Positions 1-13,291 of a DNA stretch of 64,000 nt are shown in pieces. Position 1 is the stretch's first letter; each line of letters starts with the position of its first letter. The position numbers and the translations under genes were made by a program. The stretch is from Hemileia vastatrix (lineage: Eukaryota > Basidiomycota > Pucciniomycetes > Pucciniales > Zaghouaniaceae): assembly GCA_030280995.1 (NCBI GenBank), contig JASXTE010000014.1, positions 23,098,150-23,162,149 on the forward strand, in the 5' to 3' direction. Under the pieces are notes generated by a model. That model did no database searches. It saw only the letters and a list, made by a program, of their open reading frames with translations, and had not been told where the DNA came from.

Positions 1-3000
1 AGATCTTCTGCTTATTTGTTAAAGTCTTGTAACTCATTAACTCAATGTACAAGTAGAACAACAAATGAAATGGATAGTTTATTAGCTGAAATAAATACCG
101 CTTCTTTTGGTGATCAATTAACTAGTGAGCAGAAGGATTCTATAATTGCCTCAATTACCACTTTTCCTATGGCTTTTGCTCATGGTTCTCATGTCCTAGG
201 AGTTGTTAAGGATGAAATGAAAATTACTTTATCCTGTAACTTGAGTGATATTCCTCCTAGTCTTAAGAAAAACACATATCCTGCTTCTCCATCAAAAAGA
301 AAAGATATTGAAGATAATATTGAAACATTATTGAAAATGAATATCATTGAGAAAGTGGATGTCACCCCCAAATATTGTGTCATCTCCCCAGTCTTAATTT
401 CTTATGAAAAAGATAAAGCTAGATTATGTGGAGATTACAGAGCTTTAAATACTTATACTGTTGATGATATTTATCCTTTACCCAGAATTAATTCTATACA
501 TGCTACCTTGCAAGGTGCAAAATTTATTAGTTGTCTGGATGGTAATAAAGGTTATCATCAAGTTCCAGTTGAGAAAAATTCTCAAAATTTTTTGCTTATT
601 GCTACTCATATGGGAATATATAAGTATGTTAGGATGGCATTTGGCCCTAAAAATGCTCCTTCAGTTTTCCAGAAAGTCATGGATAACACTTTCCATCAAG
701 AAATTATTGAAGGTTGGCTCATGGTTTATATTGATGATATTATTGTTTTTTCTAAAACTTTTGATGAACATATGATTCACTTGAATAGAGTTTTCCAAAA
801 AATGGATGAAATCAATATGACCTTATCTTTAAAAAAGTGTAAATTTGGTTTTCAATCTTTGAAAGTCCTTGGCCATGTTGTGTCAGGCTTACAAATTTGT
901 GTAGACCATAATAAAGTTGCTGCCATTCAAAATGTGAAAGCACCAACTTCTGTAAGAGAATTCCAAAGTTTTTTGGGTATGTGTGGCTATTATAGACAAT
1001 ATATTAAAAATTATCAGGTCATAGCCTTACCTCTTACAAAACTAACCAGAAAAGATGTTGCTTTTCTCTGGAATAATGACTGTCAGAAAGCTTTTAATAC
1101 ATTGAAAAGTTGCTTAATGACAGCCCCTATATTGGCTCTTCCAGATTTTAACAAGCCATTTGTACTTTATACAGATGCTAGCTTTATTGGTCTGGGTGCT
1201 GCCCTTCACCAAAAGCAAATTATTAATGATAAATCCTCAGAGGTTGTAATTTGTTATATTTCAAGAACCTTAAGAAATAGTGAATTGAAATATGGTGCCA
1301 CTCAATTAGAGTGCTTAGCAGTTGTTTGGGCTCTTGAGAAACTTCATTACTACTTGGATGACCAAAAATTTGAGTTGGTAACTGACTGTAGTGCTGTGAA
1401 ATCTCTCTTAAACCTCAAAACACCTAACAGACATATGTTCAGGTGGCAACTTGCTGTTCAGGAATACAGAGGAAGAATGACTATTATCCACAGAGCTGGA
1501 AATGTTCACTCTAATGTTGATATGCTCTCCAGATTGCCTCTGCCAAATAATGACTCCAATCCTGCTTATGTACCTGAGGATGACACTGTTCATATACATG
1601 GTATATTTATAGTTGATATGGAAGAAGAGTTATTACAGTTAATACTGGATTCATATGATAAAGATTCTGACTTAAATAAATTAGTTACTATTTTGAATGA
1701 TCCTAAGAATGCTTCAATTCAAGCATTAATAAAAACTCTTCCTGCAAAATACCAAAATGCTTTAAATAAAGGAAAGTTTTCTATTGAAGATGGTTATATT
1801 TATTATAGAAGGAAGCTTACCAATGTAATTGTTATTCCTCCTTCAATGAAAGAAACTATCCTCAAACTTTGTCATGATGACATATTAGCTGGTCATTTTG
1901 ATCTTGAAAAAACATTGATTAGAATCAAAAACACTGCATGGTGGGCTAATATGTCTGACGACACAAAATTATATGTTGAATCTTGTGATTCCTGCCAAAA
2001 ATCTAAAAAGTTAACAGGCAAGAGAGCAGGGTTATTACAACATATTGAAGCACCTAGTGCTCCCTGGCAAATCATTAATATGGATTTTGTCACTGGTCTT
2101 CCTGTTGCAGGTAAAGACAGCTTTAACTCTTGTTGGGTAATAGTTGATAGATTCACAAAAATGTGCAAATTTATTCCAACCCACAAAGATGTATCCACCA
2201 AAGAATTAGCTTTCTTATGGTGGTCTTACATGTTTAATATTATTGGTTTTCCAAAAGCCATTATCTCTGATAGGGATCCAAAATTCACTTCTGAGTTTTG
2301 GACCTCTTTGATGGATATTTGTGGCTGTGAGTTGAAATTGTCTACAGCTCACCATCCTCAGACTGATGGTCTAGCTGAGAGAATGATTCAAACTTTGGAA
2401 GATATGATTAGAAGGTATTGTGCCTTTGGTTTAGAATATAAAGACAATGACAGATTTACTCATGATTGGGTCACTCTATTGCCTGGTCTTGAATTTGCAT
2501 ATAATAGCACTGTTCATTCTGTCACTGAGAAAAAGCCTTTTGAGCTTTGGTTAGGTTATGTCCCACATACTCCTGCTCAGATTCTCAATAATAGATTACC
2601 TAAGTTGGAACTACACCCTGGTGTGAAATCTTTCATGCAAATGCAACAGCTATGCAGAAAACATGCTCAGAGCTGTATTGATAAAGCATTTGAATATGAA
2701 AAGAAAAGATGGGATAACTCCCATAAAGAATACACATTTAACATGGGTGATGAAGTGTTGATCTCTACTGTCCATTTCAATTTACAAGGTAACCACAAAT
2801 TAAAAGATCCTTTTGTAGGCCCATTTGTTGTTAAAAGAATGGTTGGTGATAATGCAGTGGAAGTTGTATTGTATTATCCATATGATGGGAAACATCCTGT
2901 TTTTCCCATTTCTTTGCTTAAACCTTTTACTTCCAACAGTGACTTATTTCCCAAAAGAAGGGGAAGACCTAAGAAAAACACTCAGGAAGTCACAGAAACA

Positions 3001-3168
3001 GCAGAAATTGATAAAATTCTCAATGATAGAATTATCACTTCTGAAAGAGGTATTGAATATTTATTGAGATATAAGAACAAATCATCTGAACATGATGCAT
3101 GGATACCTGGCAAGGAGATTTCAAATCTGCCTACTCTGTTGAAAAAATACAAAAAGAAAAAATCTTAG
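1..3168 (+). CDS. Ty3/gypsy pol polyprotein of element A, 5' end outside window
   Basis: The frame is open from the first base, so the gene starts before the window; about 1056 codons are visible. It encodes the RT, RNase H and integrase of an LTR retrotransposon. The RT active site is YIDD (727-738), followed by VFSKT. RNase H shows YTDASF (Asp codon at 1174) and a QLECLAVVWALEKLHYYL block. The integrase zinc finger (about 1868-2000) has HDDILAGHF and CDSCQK. Its catalytic core has NMDFVTG, ISDRDPKF and AERMIQTLEDM, giving the D,D,E triad. The last ~50 codons (about 3000-3160) form a chromodomain-like tail (ILNDR...YLLRY...AWIPG), which in chromoviruses guides insertion into chromatin. No internal stop or frameshift is seen, so the pol half may still be functional. 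Identity as a Ty3 chromovirus is secure; gag and the 5' LTR cannot be assessed. Confidence 0.95.
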   Translation, partial: RSSAYLLKSCNSLTQCTSRTTNEMDSLLAEINTASFGDQLTSEQKDSIIASITTFPMAFAHGSHVLGVVKDEMKITLSCNLSDIPPSLKKNTYPASPSKRKDIEDNIETLLKMNIIEKVDVTPKYCVISPVLISYEKDKARLCGDYRALNTYTVDDIYPLPRINSIHATLQGAKFISCLDGNKGYHQVPVEKNSQNFLLIATHMGIYKYVRMAFGPKNAPSVFQKVMDNTFHQEIIEGWLMVYIDDIIVFSKTFDEHMIHLNRVFQKMDEINMTLSLKKCKFGFQSLKVLGHVVSGLQICVDHNKVAAIQNVKAPTSVREFQSFLGMCGYYRQYIKNYQVIALPLTKLTRKDVAFLWNNDCQKAFNTLKSCLMTAPILALPDFNKPFVLYTDASFIGLGAALHQKQIINDKSSEVVICYISRTLRNSELKYGATQLECLAVVWALEKLHYYLDDQKFELVTDCSAVKSLLNLKTPNRHMFRWQLAVQEYRGRMTIIHRAGNVHSNVDMLSRLPLPNNDSNPAYVPEDDTVHIHGIFIVDMEEELLQLILDSYDKDSDLNKLVTILNDPKNASIQALIKTLPAKYQNALNKGKFSIEDGYIYYRRKLTNVIVIPPSMKETILKLCHDDILAGHFDLEKTLIRIKNTAWWANMSDDTKLYVESCDSCQKSKKLTGKRAGLLQHIEAPSAPWQIINMDFVTGLPVAGKDSFNSCWVIVDRFTKMCKFIPTHKDVSTKELAFLWWSYMFNIIGFPKAIISDRDPKFTSEFWTSLMDICGCELKLSTAHHPQTDGLAERMIQTLEDMIRRYCAFGLEYKDNDRFTHDWVTLLPGLEFAYNSTVHSVTEKKPFELWLGYVPHTPAQILNNRLPKLELHPGVKSFMQMQQLCRKHAQSCIDKAFEYEKKRWDNSHKEYTFNMGDEVLISTVHFNLQGNHKLKDPFVGPFVVKRMVGDNAVEVVLYYPYDGKHPVFPISLLKPFTSNSDLFPKRRGRPKKNTQEVTETAEIDKILNDRIITSERGIEYLLRYKNKSSEHDAWIPGKEISNLPTLLKKYKKKKS

Positions 3169-3200
3169 CATTTTTTTATTGTTTTTTTAGAGTGAGGGAG

Positions 3201-4465
3201 TGTCAGCCAGGCTATTCCAGGAGTCCAGTAAATGATGTGTTACCTTATAGAACCTGAAAGAGGGCGTATGATTTATATTTAATGTATATAAATTAATATT
3301 TTATTGCATAATAAAATTATATAAATATCTTATTACATATAAGTGTTATATTGATTTTATTGTTTATATAAATTTTATACATTTAAATTAAACATAATAT
3401 ATTTTATATTCTACAAATAATGGCGCATTTCTATGTATTTAATAATTATAAATTAATAATTAATTAATTATAAACATATATTATAATTATAAGTGTAAAA
3501 TTGACTTATAATGTAATTAAATTAATTAATTAAATTTATATATTAAATTAAACCTTTCATATATTATTAAACAGAAATATTGAGCGCTTTTTTGAATCAT
3601 AATTGTGTCATCAAATTATTAAACAAGTTAAAACACTTTATTAAATAAATTATTAATGTTTTATTCTAAAAATTAGTGATTTTGTTAAAATAAATACTTG
3701 TTTTAAATTAAAAGAGTTATTACACTAATAAGAATAGTTAAAATAACTAATCACTCATGTTTTATACTAAATTAATTAATTACACTATTTTTATGTGTTA
3801 AAATAGTTCACTTTTATGTTTCACTTAAAATTGGGTTTTAAATAAAGGGTTATCAGACATGTTTTAAATTATATTAGTTGTTTTTATGTGTCTCAAGCTT
3901 ATTTAGTTACTCCATAATCTTATTGTAACTGTTTGGGATTAAATTGGTGGATTTTAGGCTCTTACTCATGTGTCTTAGTTAATTGTATCATGGGTTTCCC
4001 CTTACACTTACTCAAAATTAGTTACATATTATTTTTGTTTGTATATACATTAATGTGGCGCTTCAGAGGGCCCCTTGCCTATATAAAGGCCTTGGGTAAC
4101 CCCTTGTAGCCTCACCACTTATTACTTACTTTATTTTTATTATTAATTTTATTATTAATTACAAATGTTATACTTATAATAGTTTTTATTATGGCACTTT
4201 CTTGCCTTTGAAATCTAGTATATATTATGCATATAAAGGTTGCTTTAAGATCATTTAATATTAGTATTTGTTACTTAAGCAGAGAGAATAAAAAACTTAC
4301 CATGTATCATCCCATAAATATCTCGTTATAAGTTATTGTAATTCCCCAGTCCAGTTTTGTCAATTGATTGTTGTTACTGTCTTTTCTTCCTTTTCCTCTT
4401 TTCCTTATTATTTTTATTCTTCTTCTTCTATTTTCATTCTCCTTCTTCTAGACGACCGGCCGACA
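3201..4465 (+). repeat. 3' LTR of element A
   Basis: It starts TGTCAGCCAGGCTATTCC directly after a purine tract (3189-3200, agagtgagggag, the likely polypurine tract for plus-strand priming) and ends CCGGCCGACA, about 1265 bp. It contains a TATA-like box (tatataaagg, about 4080) just upstream of a GC-richer block, a plausible promoter. The next five bases are TATTA and the flank continues exactly as the interior of the element B LTR (compare 12,585 onward). The boundary is therefore defined by the interrupted sequence; the left target duplication is outside the window. Confidence 0.93.
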
Positions 4466-5169
4466 TATTATATACATTAAAATGTGAAAATAATTATTTT
4501 TGTTTTAATTAAAAACTTTATATCTATTTGTAATACCTGTTTTGGATTTTCTTTCTCACAGTTCTCAGGTTTCACACTCACGTAGTTGTTCATTATCTTA
4601 AATTGTTATGTTCTGGTATTTTATGGTGGGAAAATATTTCCTTACTCATGGGTTTAATTTACTGTTTCATTTTTTCTTATTTTATATGTTTCAATTAAAA
4701 TTAAATTACTTTTTTTTCACATTACTATAAATTTTTGTAGATACACTTGTAAAACCCCAGATTGTCCTCTTTCCTATTAAAGGGCTTTGGAAACCTCTCT
4801 GGTAATTATCACTTATATTATAAACATTTAAAATACTTAAAATTCATTATTATTATTTTTATTAGTAATATAAGTCCAATATAAATACTCAATAATAACT
4901 TTAAGGTTACTTTAAGTTTATTAACAATAATAATTTTTAGCCTCACAGAGAAGATTCTTGTCTACCTGATTAAATAATTACAAATAAAACATTACTCACT
5001 GTTTTTTAATTTCTCACAAATTGTTGTTACAACTCTCTCTTTTGATTTAATTATTTTATTAAATTTTTATTCTTCATTTCTTACTACCTATTGTAGTCCC
5101 TCCTTTATATTTTCCTTCTCTTCCGCTTTACTTCTTCCCCTTCTTTATCTTCTAGATGACCTGCCAACA
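4466..5169 (+). repeat. 5' LTR remnant of element B (3' 704 bp)
   Basis: It is colinear and nearly identical with 12,585-13,291, the same part of B's 3' LTR, and ends ctgccaaca against caccaaca in the 3' copy. The missing 5' portion lies left of element A, beyond the window edge. Confidence 0.9.
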
Positions 5170-5864
5170 ATTAAGGACCTTTTCGAACAACAACAACATT
5201 TTTTGACAAATGTCATAACACACAGACCACCTAGCGCAAAACGGAAATTTTTGCTGTGACTGTGTTTCAAACTTGGGTTCAATCTTTTTGGTTTATAATA
5301 TATTAAATTATATATATTTTAAAGTGATTTCTTGATCACTATAGTAAGTAAACCTTTGCACCTCTCAAATATATTGTTAAATTTTTAAAGCAATAACAGT
5401 GTTTTTGGCTTAATTGCTGAATCACTGAGTGTAAGTGATCAATATTATTTTAAAAAAAATTTTTTTTTCCTAATTGACCATAATAGAGTTATACTCTTAG
5501 TCCTAGAGGATCATTAAAAATTTTTAAATAAATTATTAAATTAATTTTATTGAATTTTTTTTTGATTGTTTGGTTGACCATAATAGTACTCAGTACTTAG
5601 TCCCAATATTACCAATATATATTTTTTGGTATTAATTATTTTTGGTTGAATTATTAAACCTTTTTGGCTGGTCCCTTAATAATTATTGTTATTTCTTAAT
5701 AATATCATTTGTAATTACATATTTTTTGTATTACATTTTTATTGTTAATTAATTAATTTTTTGAATAAAATTTAAATTTTTTCTTTAAGAAATAATTTGA
5801 TTAATTTTTTTTGAAAATATAAATTTAAATCATTAAATACATTTGATTTTTTGTTCACAGTTTC
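5170..5864 (+). other. Untranslated leader of element B with splice-like sites
   Basis: This is an AT-rich stretch without a long ORF. It begins attaaggacctttt, resembling the start of the family C leader and a candidate primer-binding region. GTAAGT donors occur at 5344 and 5431, and a pyrimidine-rich acceptor (ttttttgttcacag) ends at 5860, four bases before the first ATG of the coding region (5865). A leader intron is inferred, not shown. Confidence 0.5.
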
Positions 5865-8800
5865 ATGTTCAGTAGTTTGGCAAAAAGCATGGATAACCGT
5901 CATGTAGATGAAATTGATATGGATGTTGATAATGAATCTGTAGGTTCTTCAAAATTAACTTACAAGAATTCTTCAGCTAACAAAAAACCTTCATACTCCT
6001 CAGGACATAGAAATTTCATGAGAAGTGGCAAACCCCTCTCACCAAAATACTCTGAAAGAAGTAAAGCCTCAGATCAATCAGGGAAATCTTATAAAGGGTA
6101 TAAAAATAAAAAAGATCCCTCTGATGCAACAAATAAACAATATTTCCAGCCATATAAAAGAACTGAAGGCAGAAAGCATGAAGTACAAGGCAAGAGTAAA
6201 CACACTCTGGAAACAGATGCAGGAGCTCTTAATTCAAAAGCAGGTTCAACCTCCACTTTTCCCAGCCTCTCAGCCTCAGACTCAGCCCCATCAGGCACCC
6301 AGATCTTTCACTCAAAGTCAAAAGACTCTACAAGTGGAACAGTGTAAATGGGACTACCTGATGAGCCATTACCAACAGAACTTCTAACAGCCAGCAGCTC
6401 AAAACCCTGGCCCATCCATGACACAAACCTACCATAAATCTCCTCAAGCCCATCCTTACCAGGGAGGCAGAAGAAAGAAGGCACAGGGGAAATTTCCTCC
6501 CTTACCATGGTAAGTAATTTGTTTGATAAACATGTTGGTATGTATAATAACAAATCTTCTCCCATAGGTAATATTTTGGATAATGGTGAAAGAACAGTCA
6601 AACCCATAAAGAGACAACTTCCTTTAATGAGTAGCCCTAATGATGTAATTAGTAAAATATCATTTGATGAACCTTTACATTTAACTTCTACTTCTTTAAT
6701 TAATCCTTCTCTTGCAATTCAAAATAATTCTTTTTCCCCTGAAGTCTATAACTTCCTTGAAAAAACTTCTGAGGATATATTGAAAGATACCCTTGATTTT
6801 ATTGTTGTAAAAGACAAAAATTTGAGAGATGTATTATTAAATGAAAGTGATAGATTGAATAACTTACACTTACATTGTAAAGTGAGTTTTTCTGTACAAG
6901 ATACAGCTTATTTTAAAATTAAAGAAATTTTGAATAATGTTCTTAGCCAACAAAAAAAACAAGAAGTGATCATAGAGCTATCTCAGATAAGAAAATTCAT
7001 CTGCATAAAACTTTGAGTGAGTTAAAACCCCTTATTGAAGAGAATTATTCATTAAAAAGTGAAATTAAATCTCTACACAATGAGTTGAAAAAGCTGAAAA
7101 ATGATTTCCAAGCTCTGAGTACCAAACACACAGTTTTTGAGGACAGAAGTGTTTTATCCCTTGAAAAAATAAATGACCAGCTGTCTGAAATTCCAAGGAT
7201 AAGAAATTATTTTTCTGACCTACAGGAAAAATTTTCACCTTAAATTATCAATCATTATGGTGTAAATGAAAATTCTGCCCATAAGTTGCATAAAACTAAA
7301 GGAAAGGGGCCTGAACAAAGCAACTCTTTTCTTACCCATACTTCAGCCATTAAAAAAACTGACAATGAGTCTGTGAAATATTTTGCTAATAGCAAAAAAT
7401 ATTTTAATGGTTATGAACCAGCTGTTTCTGTAAATAGTGAAAAAATTTTGAACACCTGGCTAAACTTCAAGAATTATTAATGTTAAATAATTCTAATCAA
7501 AAGATGGACCATCCCAGTAGCCAGAAAAATTGGCCCAAACTGGATCAATATCCCACTTTTGATGGTGACTCTTCATCTGACTGGCAACACTTTGTTCAGA
7601 GAATTGATAATCTGAAAAACTCTTATAAATTTCCTGATAAAGAAATTGTCTCTAAATTAATTTCTTTATTTTCCAATGTAGCTTTAATGTGCTATGAATC
7701 TGTCTTATTGGAAAATCAGAATTATACTTGGAAAGAGTGGAAAACATAAATTGAAAATCAATTTGGTGGTTCCAAGTTCAGACTTGCCCAGCAGAGATTA
7801 TATGAGACTGCTAAATATGTGTCCTCCTCTTCTGAAAAATCTATTGTTTTCCTTATGAAAATTACAAAAATTCTTAGAGCCATGGAACCTAAAATTGATT
7901 ATGATATTTTGAGAGATAAAATTCTCTATAAATTGCCAAATTGTCTGAGAGATTTGATTGTGGAAAGGACTGAGCATGTAAGAGAGAATTCTTCCTTTAT
8001 TAATATCTGTAATGAAGTTCTACTAAATCATATATATGAACCAAGGAATTATCCTTTAAAATCTTTTCATGACCAGCAAAAGCTTTCCGCAAAACTTCCA
8101 GACAAAGGTGGTAGACCTTCTGCCCCTGTTTCACCAAAGAAATATGCAACTAACACTTGTTTTAAATGTAACAAACCTTGGCAGAATGGACATATTTTTG
8201 ACAAGAAAATTCATCTTGTTGAACAAAATGAGGAATCTGAAAAAACTCAAGCTGATCTTGATGATTCCTCCAGTGACTGTAATAGCAATATCTCTTATGA
8301 CCATGATTCTTCTCAAGAAGTTCTAGTTTTAGAAAAAGATATACAATATTTAGATAATTGGTCTGAAAATTGTGATATTGACTTATCTTCTGTAGAAAAT
8401 GCTGAAGTAGTTAGAGATATTACTGACAGCTCTATTTTAATATCACTTTGAGAGCACCAGTTATCATAAATGTTAAAAATGTTGAAGTTATTCTTGACTC
8501 TGGTGCTGGAGGAAATGTGGTGTCTGAGAAAGAACTGGCTTCTGTGGATAGGGATTATCAATGCAAATTATTACCTATAACATCTGAAAAATGGAAAGTT
8601 CATGGTTCTGTTTTATGTCCCATTGGCAAATACAAGACCTCTGTGTTTTTTAGATATAATGGTGGTTTTGTCAGAGCTATCTGTGAATTTGTTGTTATGA
8701 AAAATGATAATTTAAGCAATTGGTTTATCATGGGAAATGACATTTTAACTAAGTTTGGCATTAAATTGGATCCTGCTAACAATTGTTTTACCTTGGGGAT

Positions 8801-11800
8801 AAATGGGAAAAAAAAAATTTAAAATAAAAGCATTCTGCACCCTTATTAAAATCTTGTCACTCTTTGATCCAATTTAAAGGCAGACAAACAGAGGAAATGG
8901 ATGTCTTATGGTCTGAAATTGAAACAGCCTCATTTGGTGATAAATTGACTGATGATAAAAAAGTTTCAATAGTGGCATTAATTACATCTCTCCCAATGGC
9001 TTTTGCTTATGGTTCCCATGTGTTAGGATTGGTTAAAGAAGAAATGAAAATTTCTTTATCCCAAAAATTGGATGAAATACCTCCTAGCCTTAAGAAAAAA
9101 CCTTATCCTGCTTCTCCCACAAAGAGAAAAGATATTGAAGATAATATATAAACTTTATTAACTATGAAAATTATTGAAAAATTTTATGTGACACCAAAAT
9201 ATTGTGTAATCTCTCCAGTTCTGATCTCCTATAAAAAGGATAAAGCTAGAATTTGTGGAGATTATAGAGCTTTGAATACCTATACTGTGGATGATATTTA
9301 TCCTTTACCTAGAATTAGCTCTATACATTCTACCTTGCAAGGTGCAAAATTCATAAGCTGTCTAGATGGTAATAAAGGATATCATCAAATACCTGTTGAA
9401 AAATCTTCCCAGAATTTTTTACTAATTGCAAAACATATTGGAATTTAAAAATATTTTAGGATGCTTTTTGGCCCTTAAAATGCCCCTTCAGTATTCCAAA
9501 AAGTAATGGATAAAACATTTCATCAGGAAATAATTGAAGGATGGTTAATGGTTTATATTGATGACATCATATTTTTTTTCTAAAACTTTTGATGAACATA
9601 TCCAAAACTTAAATAGAGTCTTCCAGAAAATGGATGAAATTAACATGACTCTCTCCTTAAAAAAGTGTAAATTTGGTTTTCAATCTCTAAAAGCTCTAGG
9701 GCATGTAGTTTCTGGCTTACAAATATGTGTAGACCAAGGAAAAGTTTCTGCTATCCAAAATGTGACAGAACCAACTTCTGTAAGAGAAATACAACACTTT
9801 TTGGGAATGTGTGGCTACTATAGAAAATATATTAAAAATTATCAAGTCATAGCCTTTCCACTTACCAAACTAACAAGAAAAGATGTGGCTTATATATGGA
9901 ATGAGGATACTCAACAAGCCTTCAATACATGAAAGAAATGTTTAATGTCAGCTCCAATCCTTGCCCTTCTTGATTTTAATAATCCTTTTGTTCTTTATAC
10001 AGATGCAAGCTTTATTGGACTTGGTGCTGCTCTACACCAGAAACAAATTATTAATTAAAAAGTTTCAGAAGTAGTAATTTGTTATATTTCAAGAACCTTG
10101 AGAAAGAGTGAATTGAAGTATGGTGCCACTCAGTTAGAGTGCTTAGCAGTTTTATGGGCTTTAGAAATTCTCCATTATTATCTAGATGACCAAAAGTTTG
10201 AATTAGTCACTGATTGCAGTGCTGAAAAATCTCTCTTGAACTTGAAAACACCAAATAGACATATGTTTAGGTGGCAACTTGCTTTTCAAGAATACAGAGG
10301 TAGAATGACTATTATTCACAGGGCTGGAAATGTTTATATAAATGTAGATATTTTGTCTAGATTACCTTTTCCAAATGATGTATCCAATCCAGATTATGTA
10401 CCTGAAGATGATACAGTACATATACATGGTATATACATTGTCGATATGGAAGAGGAACTATTACATTTAATTCTGGATTCATATGATGGAGATTCTGATT
10501 TAAATAAATTAGTTACAATCTTGAATGATCCAAAGAATGCTTATATTCAAGCATTAATAAAAACTCTTCCTCCAAAGTACCAAAATGCTTTGAGTAAGTG
10601 AAAGTTTTCCATTGAAGATGGTTATATTTATTACAGGAGAAAACCGACCAATTTCATTTTTATTCCTCCTTCCATGAAAGAAACCATCTTAAAACTTTGT
10701 CATGATGACATATTAGCATAACATTTTTACCTTGAGAAAACCTTAATCAGAATTAAAAATACTGCTTGGTGGGCTAATATGTCTGAAGACACTAAATTAT
10801 ATGTTGAATCTTGTGATTCTTGTCAAAAATCCAAAAGACTGAAAGGTAAAAGATCAGGATTTTTACAACATATTGAAGCACCTGATGCTCCTTGGCAAAT
10901 CATTAACATGGATTTTTTCACTGGTCTTCCTGTAGCAGGTAAAGATAGTTATAGCTCTTTTTGGGTAATAGTGGATAGATTCACCAAAATGTGCAAATTT
11001 ATTCCCACCCACAAAGGTGTATCCACAAAAGAATTAGCTTTATTATGGTGGTCTTATATTTTTAATATTATTGGATTTCCAAAAGCCATTATCTCTGATA
11101 GGGACCCAAAATTTACATCTGAATTTTGGACATCTTTGATGGATATTTGTGGTTGTGAGTTAAAATTGTCTACAGTTCACCATCCTCAGACTGATGGTCT
11201 AGCTGAGAGAATGATTCAAACTCTAGAAGATATGATTAGAAGGTATTGTGCCTTTGGATTAGAATATATAGACAATGACAGATTTAATCATGACTGGGTT
11301 ACTTTATTACCAGGTTTTGAATTTGCTTATAATAGCACTGTTCATTCTGTCACTGAGAAAAAGCCTTTTCAGCTTTGGTTAGGTTATGTCCCAAATACTC
11401 CAGCTCAAATTCTCAATAATAAATTACCTAAGTTGGAACTACACCCTGGCTTAATATCTTTTATGCAAATGCAACAGATATGCAGAAAACATGCTCAAAA
11501 CTGTATTGATAAAGCATTTGAATATGAAAAGAAAAGATGGGATAAATCTCATAAAGAATACACATTTAACAAGGGTGATGAAGTGTAGATATCTACTGTC
11601 CATTTCAACTTACAAGGCAATAACAAATTAAAAGATTCTTTTTTGGGACCATTTGTTGTTAAAAGAATGGTTGGAGATAATGCAGTAGAAGTTGTATTGT
11701 ATTCTCCATATGATAAAAAACATCCTGTTTTCCCCATTTCCTTGCTTAAACCTTATACTTCCAACAGTGACTTATTTCCCAAAATAAGGGGAAGACCTAA

Positions 11801-11994
11801 GAAAAACCTTCAGGATGCACAGAAACTGCAGAAATTGATAAAATTCTCAATGATAGAATTATCACTTCTGAAAGGGGTATTGAATATTTATTGAGATATA
11901 AGAACAAATCATCTGAACATTATGCATGGATACCTGGAAAAAGAATTTCAAATCTTCTTACTCTGTTAAAAAAGTATAAAAAGAAAATATTTGA
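5865..11994 (+). pseudogene. Broken gag-pol of element B
   Basis: The coding region is cut by many stops and frameshifts into fragments of 60-270 codons. Recognisable in order are: an N-terminal coiled-coil Gag-like frame (6025-6387, continuing past a stop to PW-stop at 6513); a coiled-coil region (6507-7243); a capsid-like domain (about 7510-8040) with NWPKLDQYPTFDGDS; a zinc knuckle remnant (CFKCNKPWQNGH, about 8158, last Cys lost); retropepsin (ILDSGAGGNVV, about 8490); RT with YIDD (about 9554), followed by a frameshift in a T-run; RNase H (YTDASF, about 9995); integrase (10,700-11,590); and a chromodomain-like tail (11,830-11,990). Several lesions lie at residues conserved in A and C, so the copy cannot encode its own proteins. 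Domain identities rest on alignment with the intact C frames. Confidence 0.9.
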
Positions 11995-12027
11995 GCATTT
12001 TTTTATTGTTTTTTTAGAGTGAGGGAT

Positions 12028-13291
12028 TGTCATCCAGGCTATCTCAGGACCCAGTAATTTATATAATAAATTACTGAAACCATGTAAGGGAATAACATTA
12101 TGTATTATGTAGTTAAAATAAATTATTTTATTAAATAATAAAATTATATAAATATTTTATGAATAAGTAAAATAATTAATATATTCAATTTTATCATTAA
12201 ATAAGTTTTTATTACATAAACAAATGATATATTCTAAAAAATCATGGCACATTTCTATATTTAATATTTCTAAAAACTTAATAAATTAATTATTATATTA
12301 TAAGTTTAATAACATTTAACTTATAATGTAATTACAAACTAATTGATATAATTTATATACTAAATACAACTTATCATATAATATTATCCATAAATATTGG
12401 GCGCTTCCTTGACCCTTAAGTGTGTCACTAAAATTACTAAATAAATGAAAATACTTATTTTTATATTCTCACTCTAGATAAGTTATTTTATTAAACTAAT
12501 TAATTGTTTCAATTAAATTACTAATTAAATTAATTGAAATAGCTAAAAAAATTAATTTAATTTTCTTTATACTGAATTAAGAAGTATTATATACATTAAA
12601 ACGTGAAAATAATTATTTTTGTTTTAATTAAAACCTTTATATCTATTTTTAATACCTGTTTTGGATTTTCTTTCTCACAGTTCTCAGGTTTCACACTCAC
12701 ATAGTTGTTCATTATCTTAAATTGTTTTGTTCTGGTATTTTATGGTGGGAAAATATTTCCTTACTCATGGGTTTAATTTACTGTTTCATTTTTTCTTATT
12801 TTATATGTTTCAATTAAAATTAAATTACTTTTTTTTCACATTACTATAACTCTTTGTAGATACACTTGTAACACTCCAGATTGTCCTCTTTCCTATTAAA
12901 GGGCTTTGGAAACCTCTCTGGTAGCTATCACTTATATTATAAACATCTAAAATACTTACAATTCATTATTATTATTTTTATTAGTAATACAAGTCTAATA
13001 TAAATACTCAATAATAACTCTAAGGTTACTTTAAGTTTATTAACAATAATAATTGCTAGCCTCACAGAGAAGATTCTTGTCTACCTGATTAAATAATTAA
13101 AAATAAAACATTACTCACTGTTTTTCAATTTCTCACAAATTGTTGTTACAACTCTCTCTTTTGATTTAATTATTTTATTAAATTTATATTATTCATTTCT
13201 TACTACCTATTGTAGTCCCTCCTTTATATTTTCCTTCTCTTCCTCTTTACTTCTTCCCCTTCTTTTTTATCTTCTAGATGACCCACCAACA
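12028..13291 (+). repeat. 3' LTR of element B
   Basis: It starts TGTCATCCAGGCTATCTC after the purine tract agagtgagggat and ends cccaccaaca, 1264 bp. It belongs to the same LTR family as 3201-4465, 14,348-15,618 and 58,000-59,255. The uninterrupted insertion site of element A is seen at 12,585 (tattatatac). Confidence 0.92.

Larger units (their letters stand above)
4466..13291 (+). mobile_element. Degenerate Ty3/gypsy element B, 5' LTR split by element A
   Basis: The visible part is a 5' LTR remnant (4466-5169), leader, broken gag-pol and 3' LTR (12,028-13,291). The order gag, protease, RT, RNase H, integrase, chromodomain matches families A and C, and its pol is close to that of A. Element A lies within its 5' LTR, so B is the older insertion. 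The sequence to its right (13,292 on) is the middle of a family C LTR, so B itself landed in that LTR; acaga (13,292-13,296) would be the right copy of its target duplication, with the left copy outside the window. Confidence 0.9.
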